A stretch of 64,000 nt of DNA, taken from assembly GCA_013146195.2 (NCBI GenBank), contig CM028377.1:101206435-101270434 (forward strand), written 5' to 3'. The notes under the pieces were generated by a model. It searched no databases, had not been told where the DNA came from, and saw only the letters and a list, made by a program, of their open reading frames with translations. How positions within the stretch are numbered: position 1 is the stretch's first letter; each line of letters begins with the position of its first letter. Origin of the DNA: Codonopsis lanceolata. Lineage: Eukaryota > Streptophyta > Magnoliopsida > Asterales > Campanulaceae. The translations under genes and the position numbers were made by a program. Positions 34,610 to 46,644 of this stretch are shown here, piece after piece.

Positions 34610-35517
34610 GTTATGACATAGATGGATGTATTTTTGACCTTCCATTTAACATCAGGAAGAAAAATATTCTTCAAAATTTGACGAGTCTCCAGTCTTCATT
34701 ATGGCATCATTCATTCAAGTTGGAATACTTGAGTTTTTTAAATCTAAAAACCATTAGTTGCAAATGTTGAGCCTATGACCGGTATTTATTGAAAATAAGA
34801 TAGCAAAGCATTTCAAATCCTTCCACTATACCAAACTTTATGAAAATTTAATTCTGACATTCTAAGGCGAGTGAAAATGTCTGATGTTATACGAGGACCT
34901 TTAAAGAGTCGGATCTCGGTGTTTCATGGGGTATGCTATGGGAAATTGGTGTATGCTATCAGTTGATTTGTTGCTTTGCACGATTAATTTGAGATGGTTG
35001 TACAAATAAAACAAGCTTTGGTCTAAGATATGTGAACTTAAAATGTAAGCAAATATAACCCAAAACATCAATTAACGACATTCAAACTTGAGATAGGTGA
35101 GTTGAAATGTGATGAATATCACCTTCACTTTGAAGAATCTTTAGAACGATAATGGAGGGTAATGAGACCATTGATCGATATATTCCCAATGACCTTGAGT
35201 CCATCGTATTCCAATTTGACATCTTAAATACACCTACAACATTAAAAAACATAGAGCTCACGAACTTAATTCATCAATTTCTGCATGTGTTTACAACAGA
35301 GATAAACGCCTACAACCCTACCTCTATACTAGGTCGCAGCAACACAATGAAAAAACGCAAACTGCAACAGAAATTTTACTTTTTCAGTAAGAGAGAAAAA
35401 CGATACCCCTTCCGTACCAAAATTATTCTCCTGCTTGGTTTTTTTGAGTCAAACTAACTTTAATCAAATGAAAATTTGACGTTTATTTTCTTAGTTTTCT
35501 GAAAATCAGAAAACACT

Positions 35518-35690
35518 TCATTTTTTCTATAAGTAAAGATATGTATTAATAAAAGTGCCAAAATGGAGGTGCATCCATGTACACTGGACATATACAGAAG
35601 CGATCTACATAAAACTAAAACTATTCACGAAGTCCACAAAAGAATTATCTATACGATCTACCTCGAAGCAACAGTGAAATAGAGTACGTC
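35518..35690 (-). mobile_element. LINE 3'-end fragment, opposite orientation
   Basis: In reverse complement it reads 'NSFVDFVNSFSF' and then 'gtacatggatgcacctccattttggcac' and 'tttacttatagaaaaaa'. It is closely related to the tail at 33290-33444 and lies head-to-head with the large LINE that starts about 40 bp further on. Confidence 0.7.
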
Positions 35691-35724
35691 AATAAATTAG
35701 AAACAGAGGGTGTACTATTTAGTA

Positions 35725-38700
35725 TAATAGAATGCTGATAAAGGGTTTAATCAGGAGATGGAATCCGACTATTGGTTGTTTGCAGGAAACGAAATTGGAG
35801 AAGGTTGATGTGAGGATGATTGATAGTATTTGGTGTGCTAGAAAGGTGGACTGGGTGCATTTAGACTCTGTTGGAGCAGCTGGGGGGGTTCTAGTTATGT
35901 GGGACAGAAGCGTTCTGTCGAAAGCTGATTCAGTGCTGGGAGAATTCTCAGCCTCTTGTCTTCTGAAAAATCTGGATGATAGTAAAGAGTGGCTCTTTTC
36001 AGGGGTTTATGGGCCTTGTAATAATGCTATTAGGGAGAGAGTTTGGGCAGAACTCAGAAATACTAAGGCAAGATGGAATGTGCCTTGGTGTGTGGGGGGG
36101 TGACTTTAATGTGGTTAGATTTCCTCATGAACGTTCTAGTGCACGCATCTATTCCAGAGAAATGATGAAGTTCAACGATTTTGTCAATGAGATGGAGTTA
36201 GTGGATCTTGCTTTGGTAGGGGGGGATTTTACGTGGTTTAGAAATGGGGAGCGTCATCAATTTTCGAGGATTGATAGATTCTTAATTTCTGGAGATTGGG
36301 AGTGTAGCTTTGGTAGTTCTGTGCAGTCCTGCCTACCGAGATTATCTTCTGATCATGTGCCGTTGCTTCTTGAGTGTGATGGTGGCACTAAAGGGAGAAC
36401 TCCTTTTCGATTTGAGAATATGTGGTTAAAGGAGCCTGGGCTTTTGGATTGGGTTAAGGATAGATGGGATTCTTATTCGGTGACAGGTGATCCAAGCTTC
36501 AGATTAGCTAGAAAACTGAAGTTGCTTAAGGAGGATTTTAAAGTTTGGAATAGAGAGATCTTCGGTAAGGTGGAGATTAAAATCAAATCAATTTCAGATG
36601 AGATTTGCAGACTGGATGAGAAAGTAGGGGCTGGTACACTGATTGAGGAAGAAGAATTCCTTAGGGTGCAGTTAAATCAGGAATTGAAGAGTCTTCTTAT
36701 TCGTGAAGAGATCTGTTGGCGCCAAAAGTCGCGGGTTCAGTGGTTAAAGGAGGGAGATAATAACACCAAATTCTTTCACAGGATGGCAAAAATGCGTGGA
36801 GCAGCAAAAAAAATCAGATCTGTCCAGATTGAAGGTGTGCAGTTAGAGGATGAGGCAGATATTAGGGTGGGCATCACGAATTTTTTTAGGCGTCAGTTTG
36901 AAGAAAGTGGGGGTTGGAGACCAAATTTGGATGGTGTGGGCTTTGATAGTATCAGTGCTGTGGATTCGGCAGCTTTGGAGCGTCCCTTTTCGATTGAGGA
37001 AGTGGTAGCAGTGCTTCGTAAGATGGAGGGAGATAAAGCCCCAGGCCCCGATGGGTTTTCTATGGCTTTTTTTCAGCATTGTTGGGAGGTGATCAAAGGG
37101 GACATCATGGAGGTGTTTCAGTTCTTTCATACTAGTTTGAGATTTGAGAAAAGCCTTAATGCTGCGTTCATAGCCTTGATTCCGAAAAAGAGTGGTGCCA
37201 CTGATTTGAAAGATTTTCGACCGATAAGTTTGGTTGGTGGCATATACAAGTTGCTATCCAAAGTGCTAGCCCAAAGAATGAAGAGGGTTATGGGGAGTAT
37301 CATTTCGGTGTCGCAACACGCTTTTGTGAAGGATAGACAGATTATGGACGCGTCCTTTATTGCCAATGAAGCTGTGGATGATAGGTTGAAAAGCGGGGTC
37401 CCAGGGTTGTTGTGTAAGTTGGATATAGAGAAAGCTTATGATAATGTGAACTGGGATTTTTTGTTATATATGTTGGAAAGAATGGGTTTTGGTCTCAAGT
37501 GGATTCAATGGATCCGATTCTGTATTTCTACGGTTCGCTTCTCAGTCTTGGTGAATGGAGAACCATCGGGATTTTTCGCTAGCTCGAGAGGCTTGCGTCA
37601 AGGAGATCCTTTGTCCCCATTTTTGTTTATCGTGGTAATGGAGGCTCTTAGTAGGATGTTAGAGAGGGCAATGCAGGCAGATCTTATAAGTGGCTTTAAG
37701 GTGGGGAGGAGAGGGGAGAGGGAGGTGTCGATTTCCCATCTTCTCTTTGCAGATGATACCTTAGTTTTTTGTGGGGCAGATAAGGCTCAGTTGGGAAATC
37801 TTCGATTGGTTCTATTATTTTTTCAAGCAGTTTCCGGCCTTCGCATCAACATTTCTAAGAGTGAAATTATTCCTGTAGGAGGGGTGGAGAATGTTGGGGA
37901 TCTTGCTGCATTCTTTGGTTGTAAGTCTGTTGTTCTTCCTGCCTCCTATCTTGGGCTTCCTATAGGTGCACAGTCAAAGAGCAGGGCGTTATGGAATCCA
38001 GTGGTCGTGCGGTTCGAGCAGAGATTGGCAGGGTGGAAGCGTCAACTTCTTTCCAAGGGGGGGAGATTAGTCTTGATCAAGAACACTCTTGCTAATTTAC
38101 CAACCTATTTCTTATCTCTCTTTGTGATTCCTGCCACAATTAGGAAAAGATTAGAAAAGTTGGAAAGAGATTTTTTGTGGGAGGGGCAAACAGATGAGCA
38201 TAAGTTTCATTTAGTGAATTGGGAAAAGGTGTGTTCGAGGGTTCAGGAGGGGGGTCTGAACATCAGAAAACTCAAATTATTTAATGAGGCTTTGCTGGGA
38301 AAATGGTTGTGGCGATATCTCACAGACAAGGAGGCTTTGGGGAGGCAAGTGGTGGTTTGCAAGTATGGGGAGGGGGGTCATTGTTGGTTTCCTAACGAGG
38401 TCAATTCGTCTTATGGGGTGGGAGTCTGGCGAGGTATAAGGAAAGGGTGGAATTCCTTTGAAAGATTCATTGCTTTTGAGGTTGGTAATGGGGCTTCGGT
38501 GAGGTTTTGGAAAGATAGATGGTGTGGGGATATTCGCTTGAGGGAGGCGTTTCAGAACTTATTTGAGCTTTCCATGGATAAGGATTGTAGAGTTAGCTCT
38601 GTATTATCTTGGGTGGAGGGTAAGCCTATCTGGAATCCCATGTTCAGAAGGAATTTTCATGATTGGGAGTTAGAGTCAGTTGTGCAGCTCTTAAGGATGC

Positions 38701-39412
38701 TTCAAGAGCAGAAAACAGACAGGCCGACGGACAAGGTGGTTTGGAAAGGCTCAGGGGGCTCTCTTTTTTCAGTTAGCTCGTATTATTTCAAGCTTCTCAA
38801 CGGTGGTAGAACTTCTTTTCCGTGGAGAGCAGTTTGGAGGTCCAAAGCCCCTAAGAGAGTGGCTTTTTTTATGTGGGAAGCGACTCATGAAGCTATCCTA
38901 ACCGGGGATAATTTGCGGAAACGTAACATGGTTTTTGTTAATAGATGTTATATGTGTAAGGTTGGCGCGGAGAGTGTAAATCATTTACTTCTTCACTGCC
39001 AAGTGGCTTTAGAGCTTTGGAATTTTGTGCTGGGTATGTTCAATATGTCTTGGGTCATGCCAAATTCGATCATTGACCATGTCAGAGGTTGGAATAGGGG
39101 TTATTCGAAGAGGAGTAATCGTATATGGGGGACAGCTCTTTTGGGTGTGTGTTGGATTCTATGGAAGGAAAGAAACCATAGGGCATTCGACAACGTGGAA
39201 ATGTCAGTCCCGGAATTGAAGAATTTGTTGATTCGCACTCTTCATTTTTGGAGTTCCGAGGCTGATCACTCTCTTCCTAGATCCAATATAGCTTTTGTAG
39301 ATCTTGTAAATAGCATAGATATTGGTTAATCTTTTGGATGGTATACGTCTAGTGTACAAAGGACGCATCACCTCTTTTGATGCTTGATATATATTATTTA
39401 CTTATCAAAAAA
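35725..39412 (+). mobile_element. Nearly intact L1-type LINE, 5'-truncated
   Basis: About 3.7 kb, starting within the endonuclease ('MLIKGLIRRWNPTIGCLQET') and ending 'tgatgcttgatatatattatttacttatcaaaaaaaaaaaa'. It lacks ORF1 and the first 20 or so residues of ORF2. I could not identify a target duplication with confidence. It is one of at least seven LINE-derived segments in the window that share the 'ttacttatcaaaaaa' tail. Confidence 0.9.
35732..39329 (+). pseudogene. LINE ORF2: endonuclease, reverse transcriptase, zf-RVT; one frameshift
   Basis: Two frames overlap. The first ends at 36103 (…RWNVPWCVGG); the second carries on from 'VGGDFNVVRFPHERS' to 39329. They are joined by removing one G from a run of seven at 36095-36101. 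Endonuclease motifs seen are CLQETKLE, GDFNVV, RIDRFLIS and SDHVPLLLE. RT motifs are DKAPGPDGFSMAFFQ, FRPISLVGGIYKLLSKVLAQ, LDIEKAYDNVNW, GLRQGDPLSPFLF and the catalytic LLFADDTLVF, followed by YLGLPIG. The C-terminus has zf-RVT (WRAVWRSKAPKRVAFFMWEA, CYMCKVGAESVNHLLLHC). The rest is free of stops over 1,100 codons, so this is a young copy. The product would make cDNA at a nicked target in the nucleus. Confidence 0.9.
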
Positions 39413-40642
39413 AAAAAATACTAGCGATATATGAAAATGCAATGCTTTCACCAAACCAAAAATTGTGATGTAAAAGTAAGTATAAATATGATTTGGAACA
39501 CTCAAGAAAATTAGTTGTGTGTATGTCTGCAATAGAAAATTACTTTTGCTTGGCGAGAGAGAGAAAAGTGAAACAAGATGACAGACTAATTGCAACTTGT
39601 TGCCTCAATTCTATGAAAGTGAAATGTACGCATCTTTCTGGAATGGCTTATTTTACTCCTCTCTAAGTTTTCTAAAATATGTACAACGTACCCCACATTT
39701 TATTAATGATAGATTATAGAACTATTAGTAGTCTTTACTGGACTTAAATGCCCTTCTATTTAAAATTAAAATCTTTCAAAATGAATCCAACTTAAGAATA
39801 TAATTTCACAATGATTGTCTATAAATATTTACTATGTGTAATTGATATTCTAAAACATTAATTAGATAATGTACGAAAAAGTATGTTTGTGGAAGGATGA
39901 TTAGAAATGAGTTTATTTAATTTTTATGTTACTAGGATAATTTATTTTTTTTACAAAACCTTCTAAACCTTTCATGTTGTTTGAAGTTGTTCAAATTCTT
40001 ACTTGGATCTATATTATACAGTATGCTATGTTATTTTGTTTCTATTAAGATAAATAACTATATATATAGTCTACGTTAGTATTGAATATTGATATAAACC
40101 AATCAATTGCTTGAAGTGAAAAAATTTATCTTATTAAAAATTGTTTGTTTCTATAAACTCTTGGACAATATTACATGTGATAATACAGTAGGGGTGATAG
40201 ATTATTGTTTTCCTAATGATTGATATCCAATCAAAGTAGTCTTTTATTGCTTACATAAAAAAATGATGAAAATTACTAACTAAATAAATATATGTATATA
40301 TAAGGGAAAAATAAATAATATGCATATTAATTTGATCTTTAAAAAAAAGAGGGAATGGAAGTTACACGTTTAAGAAACAATTTTCTAAAGTAAGATTACT
40401 AAAGTCATTTAATGAGGCTTAATAGTATTTAAGGGGTAGCGCCTACAATTAGGAAAAGGTAAGGGGCACTAATACTATGTACACAATACAATAAAGTCAA
40501 AGGAAGTAAGTAAAATAATCCCATTTTGGAATACCTAACTAGAAGATTGTGCATACAGATTGCAAAGAGGATACTTTTTGCTGTTCAGGACTGAAAAGTA
40601 TGAAGCTATGTGCTATTATATGTTATATACTTATGAACAATA
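39413..40642. other. No gene seen
   Basis: AT-rich sequence that may be intron of the minus-strand gene if the 42-kb exons belong to it. No exon-like segment or terminal repeat was identified. Confidence 0.5.
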
Positions 40643-40750
40643 GACCCCAAGAGGTGGGAGAGATGGCAAGGGCACTCAAGCAAAGACCTTGAGGTCCTTG
40701 GTTCCAATCCCCATATCAACAAGGGGTCACGCTTACCTATCAAAAAATAT
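40643..40750 (+). mobile_element. tRNA-derived SINE, 18-bp TSD
   Basis: The 108-bp insert contains gaggtgggagagatggcaaggg, an A-box-like start, and ccttggttccaatcccc, a good B box. It ends 'cttacctatcaaaaaatat'. Flanks atatacttatgaacaata (40625-40642) and atatacttatgaataata (40751-40768) are an 18-bp duplication with one difference. Confidence 0.8.
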
Positions 40751-40768
40751 ATATACTTATGAATAATA

Positions 40769-42030
40769 AAATGTAACTTTTTGGCTCCATTCTATGATAA
40801 TGAAGCACATAATCTGTTTGGAATAACCAAGGCAAAAGATTGTCTATGTATACTGCAAAGGAGATCGACTATTTACTTGGCAAGACTGAGAAAATGAAAC
40901 TATGTACCATCTGATATTATTCAGATGAAAATGTAACATTTTTGCTCAAAATTCTATCGAAGTGATTGAAAAGTTGTATGCATATTATCTTGGAAAACCT
41001 AAGGAAATGATTGTGTCTATATTGCAACAGGAATTAGCCGAGTTTGCTTCACAAGGTTGAGAAAAGAAACTATGTAGTACTCCCACCATTCCACTCAAAG
41101 AGTGTTACGTTTATCTTTGGATATTTGCACACAGAGAGCAACACCAGGGATCCCAACTAAAGGTCTCAACTTTGACTCTCAACTAAAACGTCAAGCAAGT
41201 GATCAAGTTAGCTTGTGACTTAATGAGTTTAGTGATATGATGCCTATAATACTTAAAATGTCCTTTCAGAGTCATGGTTGAAACAATAAGGTTTGGATCC
41301 CTACCATTTCCTTTCAAAAATCAAGTTTGTAATTCCTATAAACGTTTTAGAGTCTGTTTGCCTCCACAGTTTAGTGGCTTGGCTTGTCGTTTTGGACTTT
41401 CTCTCTGTTTGGCAGTTTGCACTCCATCTCTCTCTCTTCTTTTTTTCTTCAATCATTACCAAAAAAGATATTCAAAACCCCCAAACCAAGCCACTAAATC
41501 ACAAAGCCAACTCACCTATATACCTTAGCGTATTCAATAAAACAAGTTAAGAATAATATTATGTGTGTTACCTCCAATGGAACTTATATGCATCTTAAAT
41601 ACTCAAACAGTCACCTTTTGGAAGCAAATGTCTTACAGAGTCCAACAGATTTCAGAATAACCCTTTCACTCTTTCAGCTTAAGGATTAAAATAATTTTCC
41701 TGATCAAAGTTCAAGGTAATAGAGATATATTTGAAAATCATACCAAGATTTGGTACCTTATTACTCATACAGGACACGATCCATTGAGTGGTACATTCCA
41801 AAATCCAAACTTTAGAAAGTATAAATAGTGTTTGACTTTTGCAATGTCGACCGTTTGAAGTTGGAGAGGTGTATCGTACACAGTGACGACTGGATATGCA
41901 ATAATAAATCCTTCTTTGCTCAAATTCTATGCAGTAATACCCTGGGGTTACTCTCTCCGAGTAAAAGTTAAAAATAAGTGAAGTATACATCTTTCTGCGA
42001 AAACCCAAGTGAAAATCAGTGTATGTATAC
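40769..42030. other. No gene seen
   Basis: About 1.2 kb with no convincing exon. A half Stowaway-like end (tactcccaccattccactcaaagagtg) is at 41079-41106. Short open frames at 41274-41550 look incidental. Confidence 0.45.
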
Positions 42031-42235
42031 CTGGTTGAACGTCTTCCTCCTTGCCCTTAACCAAGCTATGGCAAAATCTCTGAAACAGAAAAATTGTCAC
42101 CCAAGTGTTCGACCAAATGCCCCAAAGAATCTATACAAGGAGAGAGAGGGAGCCGGGGAGAGAGGGGGAGACCTGTGAGCTGAAAAGAGATTTCAGGCGG
42201 AAGAGCAATGCATCGCGTTTAAGGAATATTGCCAT
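42031..42235 (-). CDS. Candidate first two exons, organellar-targeting leader
   Basis: An ATG at 42235 opens MAIFLKRDALLFRLKSLFSS plus Q (exon 42235-42173). After a GT-AG intron, exon 42079-42031 reads RFCHSLVKGKEEDVQP, ending in phase 1. The first exon is rich in Leu, Phe, Arg, Lys and Ser with no acidic residue except one Asp, as in mitochondrial presequences. Plant members of the PolyA_pol family begin with a similar leader, and the only minus-strand gene downstream is the nucleotidyltransferase at 22.4-31.9 kb. It is therefore probably the 5' end of that gene, separated by a 10-kb LINE-filled intron. At least one linking exon (around the expected W-K-K...S-M-I region) was not found, so the link is inference. 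Confidence 0.45.
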
Positions 42236-42435
42236 GTGAACGTTATGCTTCGAGCATGGTGGCCGGGAGTATAGTGTTGGGCAGGCCAATCGGCGGCCAG
42301 ATTGCTAGTAGCGTACGATTGCGTTTAAGGGGAGACTCTCCGCCTTTCCAAATAGCCGGTAAAAGAACCCGAAAGCGTATACACTATACACCCATAGCTG
42401 CTTGAGGCGGTAAGCAAGCAAAGGTTTGGATACTA

Positions 42436-42480
42436 CGACTGAGCGGGGCGGGGCGGGGGCGGGGGCGGAGCGAGCGGCGT
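42436..42480 (-). promoter_or_regulatory. GC-rich block upstream of the candidate first exon
   Basis: A run of gcggggcggggcgggggcgg repeats sits about 200 bp upstream of the ATG at 42235 in otherwise AT-rich DNA. Such a GC island may mark a promoter or 5' leader. No TATA motif is clear. Confidence 0.3.
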
Positions 42481-42759
42481 GGCGGCCTTCTAATGTTCCA
42501 GCCTCCAGGTCAACAACAACAGTTTTGGTACTGGCAGAATGAATAATGAAGTTGTAGTCCGTCGTGTATACATACTTCACAAATTGGCCCCTGTACTTTT
42601 GATTGTGAAATAGTTGTTTTGCCCCGGCAAAAAATATCGTTGATTTGAATAGTACTGTGAGTTATTTTTTGAATTTTTGTACGGGTGCGAAATCTAAAAA
42701 TTAGCAAAGGGAACCGGACCGATGGTGTTGTTTGCCCTAAAATAAATGAGTCAAACACG

Positions 42760-43958
42760 ATTTTAATTTGATTAAGTTAATGAACCAATTTAATCCATTT
42801 GAAAAAAATCAATGTGTAAAATAAGTCAAGATTGTCGAGTCTAATATGACTTAGCTTCTTTATGTTATAACATAATCTATGTACATCATTGGATGTTTAT
42901 CACTTCAATATGTGAACAACAATCATCCATGAGTACAATGCATTGTTTAGTAGTTAGACATAAATATGCACTATAATTAATGATAGTATAAGTAACGTCA
43001 TTGTTATCAGTTGTCGGGAGTAATAATCATGTTCCTAACAAAAGTCTAGTGCTTTGTAACACTTGTATCACAAACTAAACTTTTTCACCATGAATTGGAC
43101 ACACAAGGATAAAAGAACACACAAACATATGAACAAAATTATATTGACTTGCATTTAATGAATTGAAAACAATGATAATTGTACGGCTAACCTTGGATAC
43201 AGAGAAAGATAAACAAATAACCTACGAAGCCCTTGCCTATATGAACCCTAAAATTGATATTCCCAAATTTTTGCCTCTCTCTAGCCCCTTCCCTTATCCT
43301 TGTATTTTATATCCTAGTCATATTAGTGTCTGATGCACCACTGAACAGTTACAATAGCAAGCTTAGCAATTTACCACGAGGGTTACCAATGACTTGTCAT
43401 TATATATAAATATTTTACTAGGAGGTGGGGGGGATTACCCCGTGAGTGTTAGAAAGGAGATACATAATACTTCGATATGTAGTTGATGGGGCAACTTATA
43501 TCCATTTTCATAATATTTGTATCCATATTATTCACACATACATAACTTTTTTTACCCCTCGTACAATTTGGTGACATATGTATTATCATATTTATAAATG
43601 TCATCAACATACTCATAATTGTTGTATTTGTGTCGTATTTACTTTTAACAACTCATCCCAAAATCGTTAAAATAGGGCTTACGTTGATATTGTGGGGTCC
43701 ACAATCACTTGATTTTTTTTATCGTTACCATCTTTCATGCAGTTATCACATGATTTCATGACCGTTAAAATCATCAACACAAGCACTACGTGTTAAAATT
43801 ACGACTTCGGGCCTTAATTAACCGTTTTGGATGGGATGTTAAAGGTAAAGACAACATTAATACAATTATTATAAATAACTTTGATATTTGAACATATGTA
43901 GGTCAAATCACTGACTCACGATTTTTGGGGGAAACAAATTAATTTTCCCAATTTCCCC

Positions 43959-43960
<2 letters not shown>
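42760..43960. other. No gene seen
   Basis: AT-rich intergenic sequence. No long frames, terminal repeats or RNA genes recognised. Confidence 0.5.
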
Positions 43961-43962
<2 letters not shown>

Positions 43963-44057
<95 letters not shown>

Positions 44058-44065
44058 CACACATA
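43963..44065. repeat. Long (AT)n microsatellite with (AC)n tail
   Basis: About 40 uninterrupted AT units (43963-44046) are followed by agacacacacacacac and a short tatata. This is likely hypervariable. Confidence 0.95.
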
Positions 44066-46640
44066 TATATACACGAGAGTCTATTGTCATGATAATAACT
44101 ACTTATCCATTGCATTATTTTAAGAGTACCACCAATGCAACTGTAAATTTGATTTCATGTCGTTATGGATAATTATCACTTTCATTCACATGTGACAATT
44201 TTTCTCTATTAATTCACATCCAATTAAAAGAGACATCCCAAGAAAATTGTGGATTTGATTTATGTGTCATGTGTCTTACCACAATAATGGAATTTGACAA
44301 AAAAAAATTATGGAACAATCAATAGGAGTAGTTTTTAAAAAGAACAATGATGATCGAGATGTATTTACATCTTCAATTAGAATGTAAAAACTTGACATTT
44401 TTATTGAGAATGTTGAAAAAATTAATTGACATGCTATATCTACAACCGTTATCACGACTTTATTTTAATTTTTTATTTTATTCAAATAATGTTTAACTCA
44501 TAAGTAACACTCAATTTCGTCCACTCACATTGCATTGGCAAGACGGTTGTAAGTCCATTAAGTAACTAAATAAGGTTAGAGGGGGTGAATAGCCTTTTAA
44601 AAAATTTAGGGGTTGTTTTTTAAAACTTTTAAGAGTTGTAGCGGAAAAGATAAGTTTTTAGCAACTGATGTAAAATCAGTAAATAGCAGCTGCTGAACGT
44701 AAAACAGTTTCGTTTGGTTTTCTTTTGATCACTAAAGTATAAAGACTGAACTGAAAGAGAATATATATATACTAGATCTTCGTGTCGGTGCCTATGGCAC
44801 GGTGTCAGTATATCTGATTTCGTCAATTAAAACGCAAACGTCTAAATAGAATGTGCGATTTTAAAAAAATGTTACAGTTGAAGGGTACATTACTTCAACT
44901 AATAGTTGAGAGGCGCTATTCGAACTCGACTCATAATTGAGGGGTGTTATTTGTAAAGAGTTATATGTAACTGACCTATGAACGTTTGATTTTGCTGTGG
45001 AATCAACCCCCATGGCCAAATAGTCTCAGTCAATTAATTGAGCTCTATTGTGAGATTATATTAATGTAAGGTTGATGTTTTATAAGGGGTAATGGTTTAG
45101 AAAATTAATCTCATGGTGTGCTGCTCATAATATTAATTGTAGGGAGTGACTTTATAACAGGGTGAGAAAAAATAAAGAGTTAAAAGTGGATAACTACTCT
45201 CACACATGTGAATGTGAGAGTGAATCCCAACCATTAAATTTTTTAAAATAATTTAATCTCAACCTCTAAATAGTTTTAATCAATTGCACATGTGTGAGAA
45301 TGAGTTCTATTGTAATATAGATATAATAACTAAGTAAATGATTCAAGAATGTAACTGACTGACACTTAAGTAAATAGCAGTTGCTTAAGTGTTAGAACAG
45401 TAGACAACAACAGGAAAACAATAACAAAGTATTTTGAGTGGTTCACAGTGTAAAAATTGTTACGTCTACTACTAAGTTGGTCAAACTTTGATTTTGAAGT
45501 GCACTAAATATATTGAAATTTTAAGTGATTATCAACGGATCAGTGTGTAACAAAACCAGTGTTAGAGGAGTATGATTAATGAATAATCAAACTCGTGCAA
45601 CAATCAAATGTTCCTTAAATATTTGACATAATAAATGAACAAAACGAAATATTGATTGTTCAAACAAGAACTATAAAAGATTAATATGTGAAAGAATAGT
45701 TAGCAATTGTTTTAGGGAAAAAGCTCTTCAAATGAAGATTGAATTTATGGGTTTGAATGAAGGTTTCAATGTGTTTGTCTCTTTATGAGTGCTTTGAGGA
45801 TTTGAGATTTATAAATACTGAGCACGTAATTCTTCGAAGGGTGTATTCTTCAATCCTTGCTTTAAACGTTTTATAGAGATATCTAAAATTGTAGCAATTT
45901 GAGAGAACGATGTTGAATCTTGAATTTCTTGACGAAAATGATGGCCACTATCTTTCATTGAATGCCCAAAAATCTTACAAATTGTAAGAGACAAAGAATG
46001 TTTCCTACTATGATATTTTTTTATTTTAAATGGTTAGTTATGATAGAATATATGAAGAACATTTAAAATATGCAAGAAAGTCTTCTACTGACAAAACATG
46101 TGAATAGTTATTTTGTTTAAAAAAGACTGCCAAATAATGTTTTCATAAAAAGTGCATGAAGGTCAAATATTTCAATGGATACAGTGTTTCAGCAGATATA
46201 AAATTTCAAGTGTATAAGTAGGCGCTGACACTGTTATCAGTAGCTTGCTAGCTGATGATGATTTTAAGCAGATAGAATATAACAAGTAAGAAGATTGCTT
46301 AAACAAAGTCAAAAGGGGTATTTTCCGTAATTAAATAAAAAAAGGTATCTTATTTGTTGAAGGTTCAACATATAGATTTAGACTTGATACAAAGTCTAAT
46401 TTAAAACCGTTTTAAGGATTTGAACAAATATAAACTAGCTGCTTTAACTTAATGATTTTAAGTAAATCTAAAGCATGCAAGTTTCTACAACGGTCTTATG
46501 GATATTATTTCGTAACACGAAGCTATTCATGTTTAATGAGTCAGATATTTAGAAATTGCAATGTCATCCCTCAGCTTTTGGAAAATGTAGCGCTACCCCT
46601 CATATTTATAAATGAAAACTTTCACAATTGACATTAAAAA
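44066..46640. other. No gene recognised; possible old retroelement debris
   Basis: The 2.6-kb stretch has phrases common around plant LTR-element remnants ('agagggggtgaatagcc' at 44578-44594, 'gagtggttcacagtgtaaaaattgttacgtctac' at 45437-45470) but no LTR pair, primer-binding site or coding frame that I could confirm. At 45215-45300 an inverted pair (ctcacacatgtgaatgtgag / cacatgtgtgagaatgag) suggests a small MITE. Confidence 0.35.
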
Positions 46641-46644
46641 TTAG

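Noticed and set aside
41679..42008. 109-codon minus-strand frame as a linking exon of the same gene
   Set aside because: The peptide does not match the expected family segment, and no phase-compatible splice pair was found.
42305..42758. Two minus-strand frames upstream of the candidate first exon
   Set aside because: They lie in the GC-rich probable promoter and leader; the Ala/Pro-rich peptide comes from the GC repeat.
44770..44815. 'actagatcttcgtgtcggtgcc...ggcacggtgtcag' as a Helitron end
   Set aside because: It has a small hairpin, but no opposite terminus or insertion site (AT) could be assigned.
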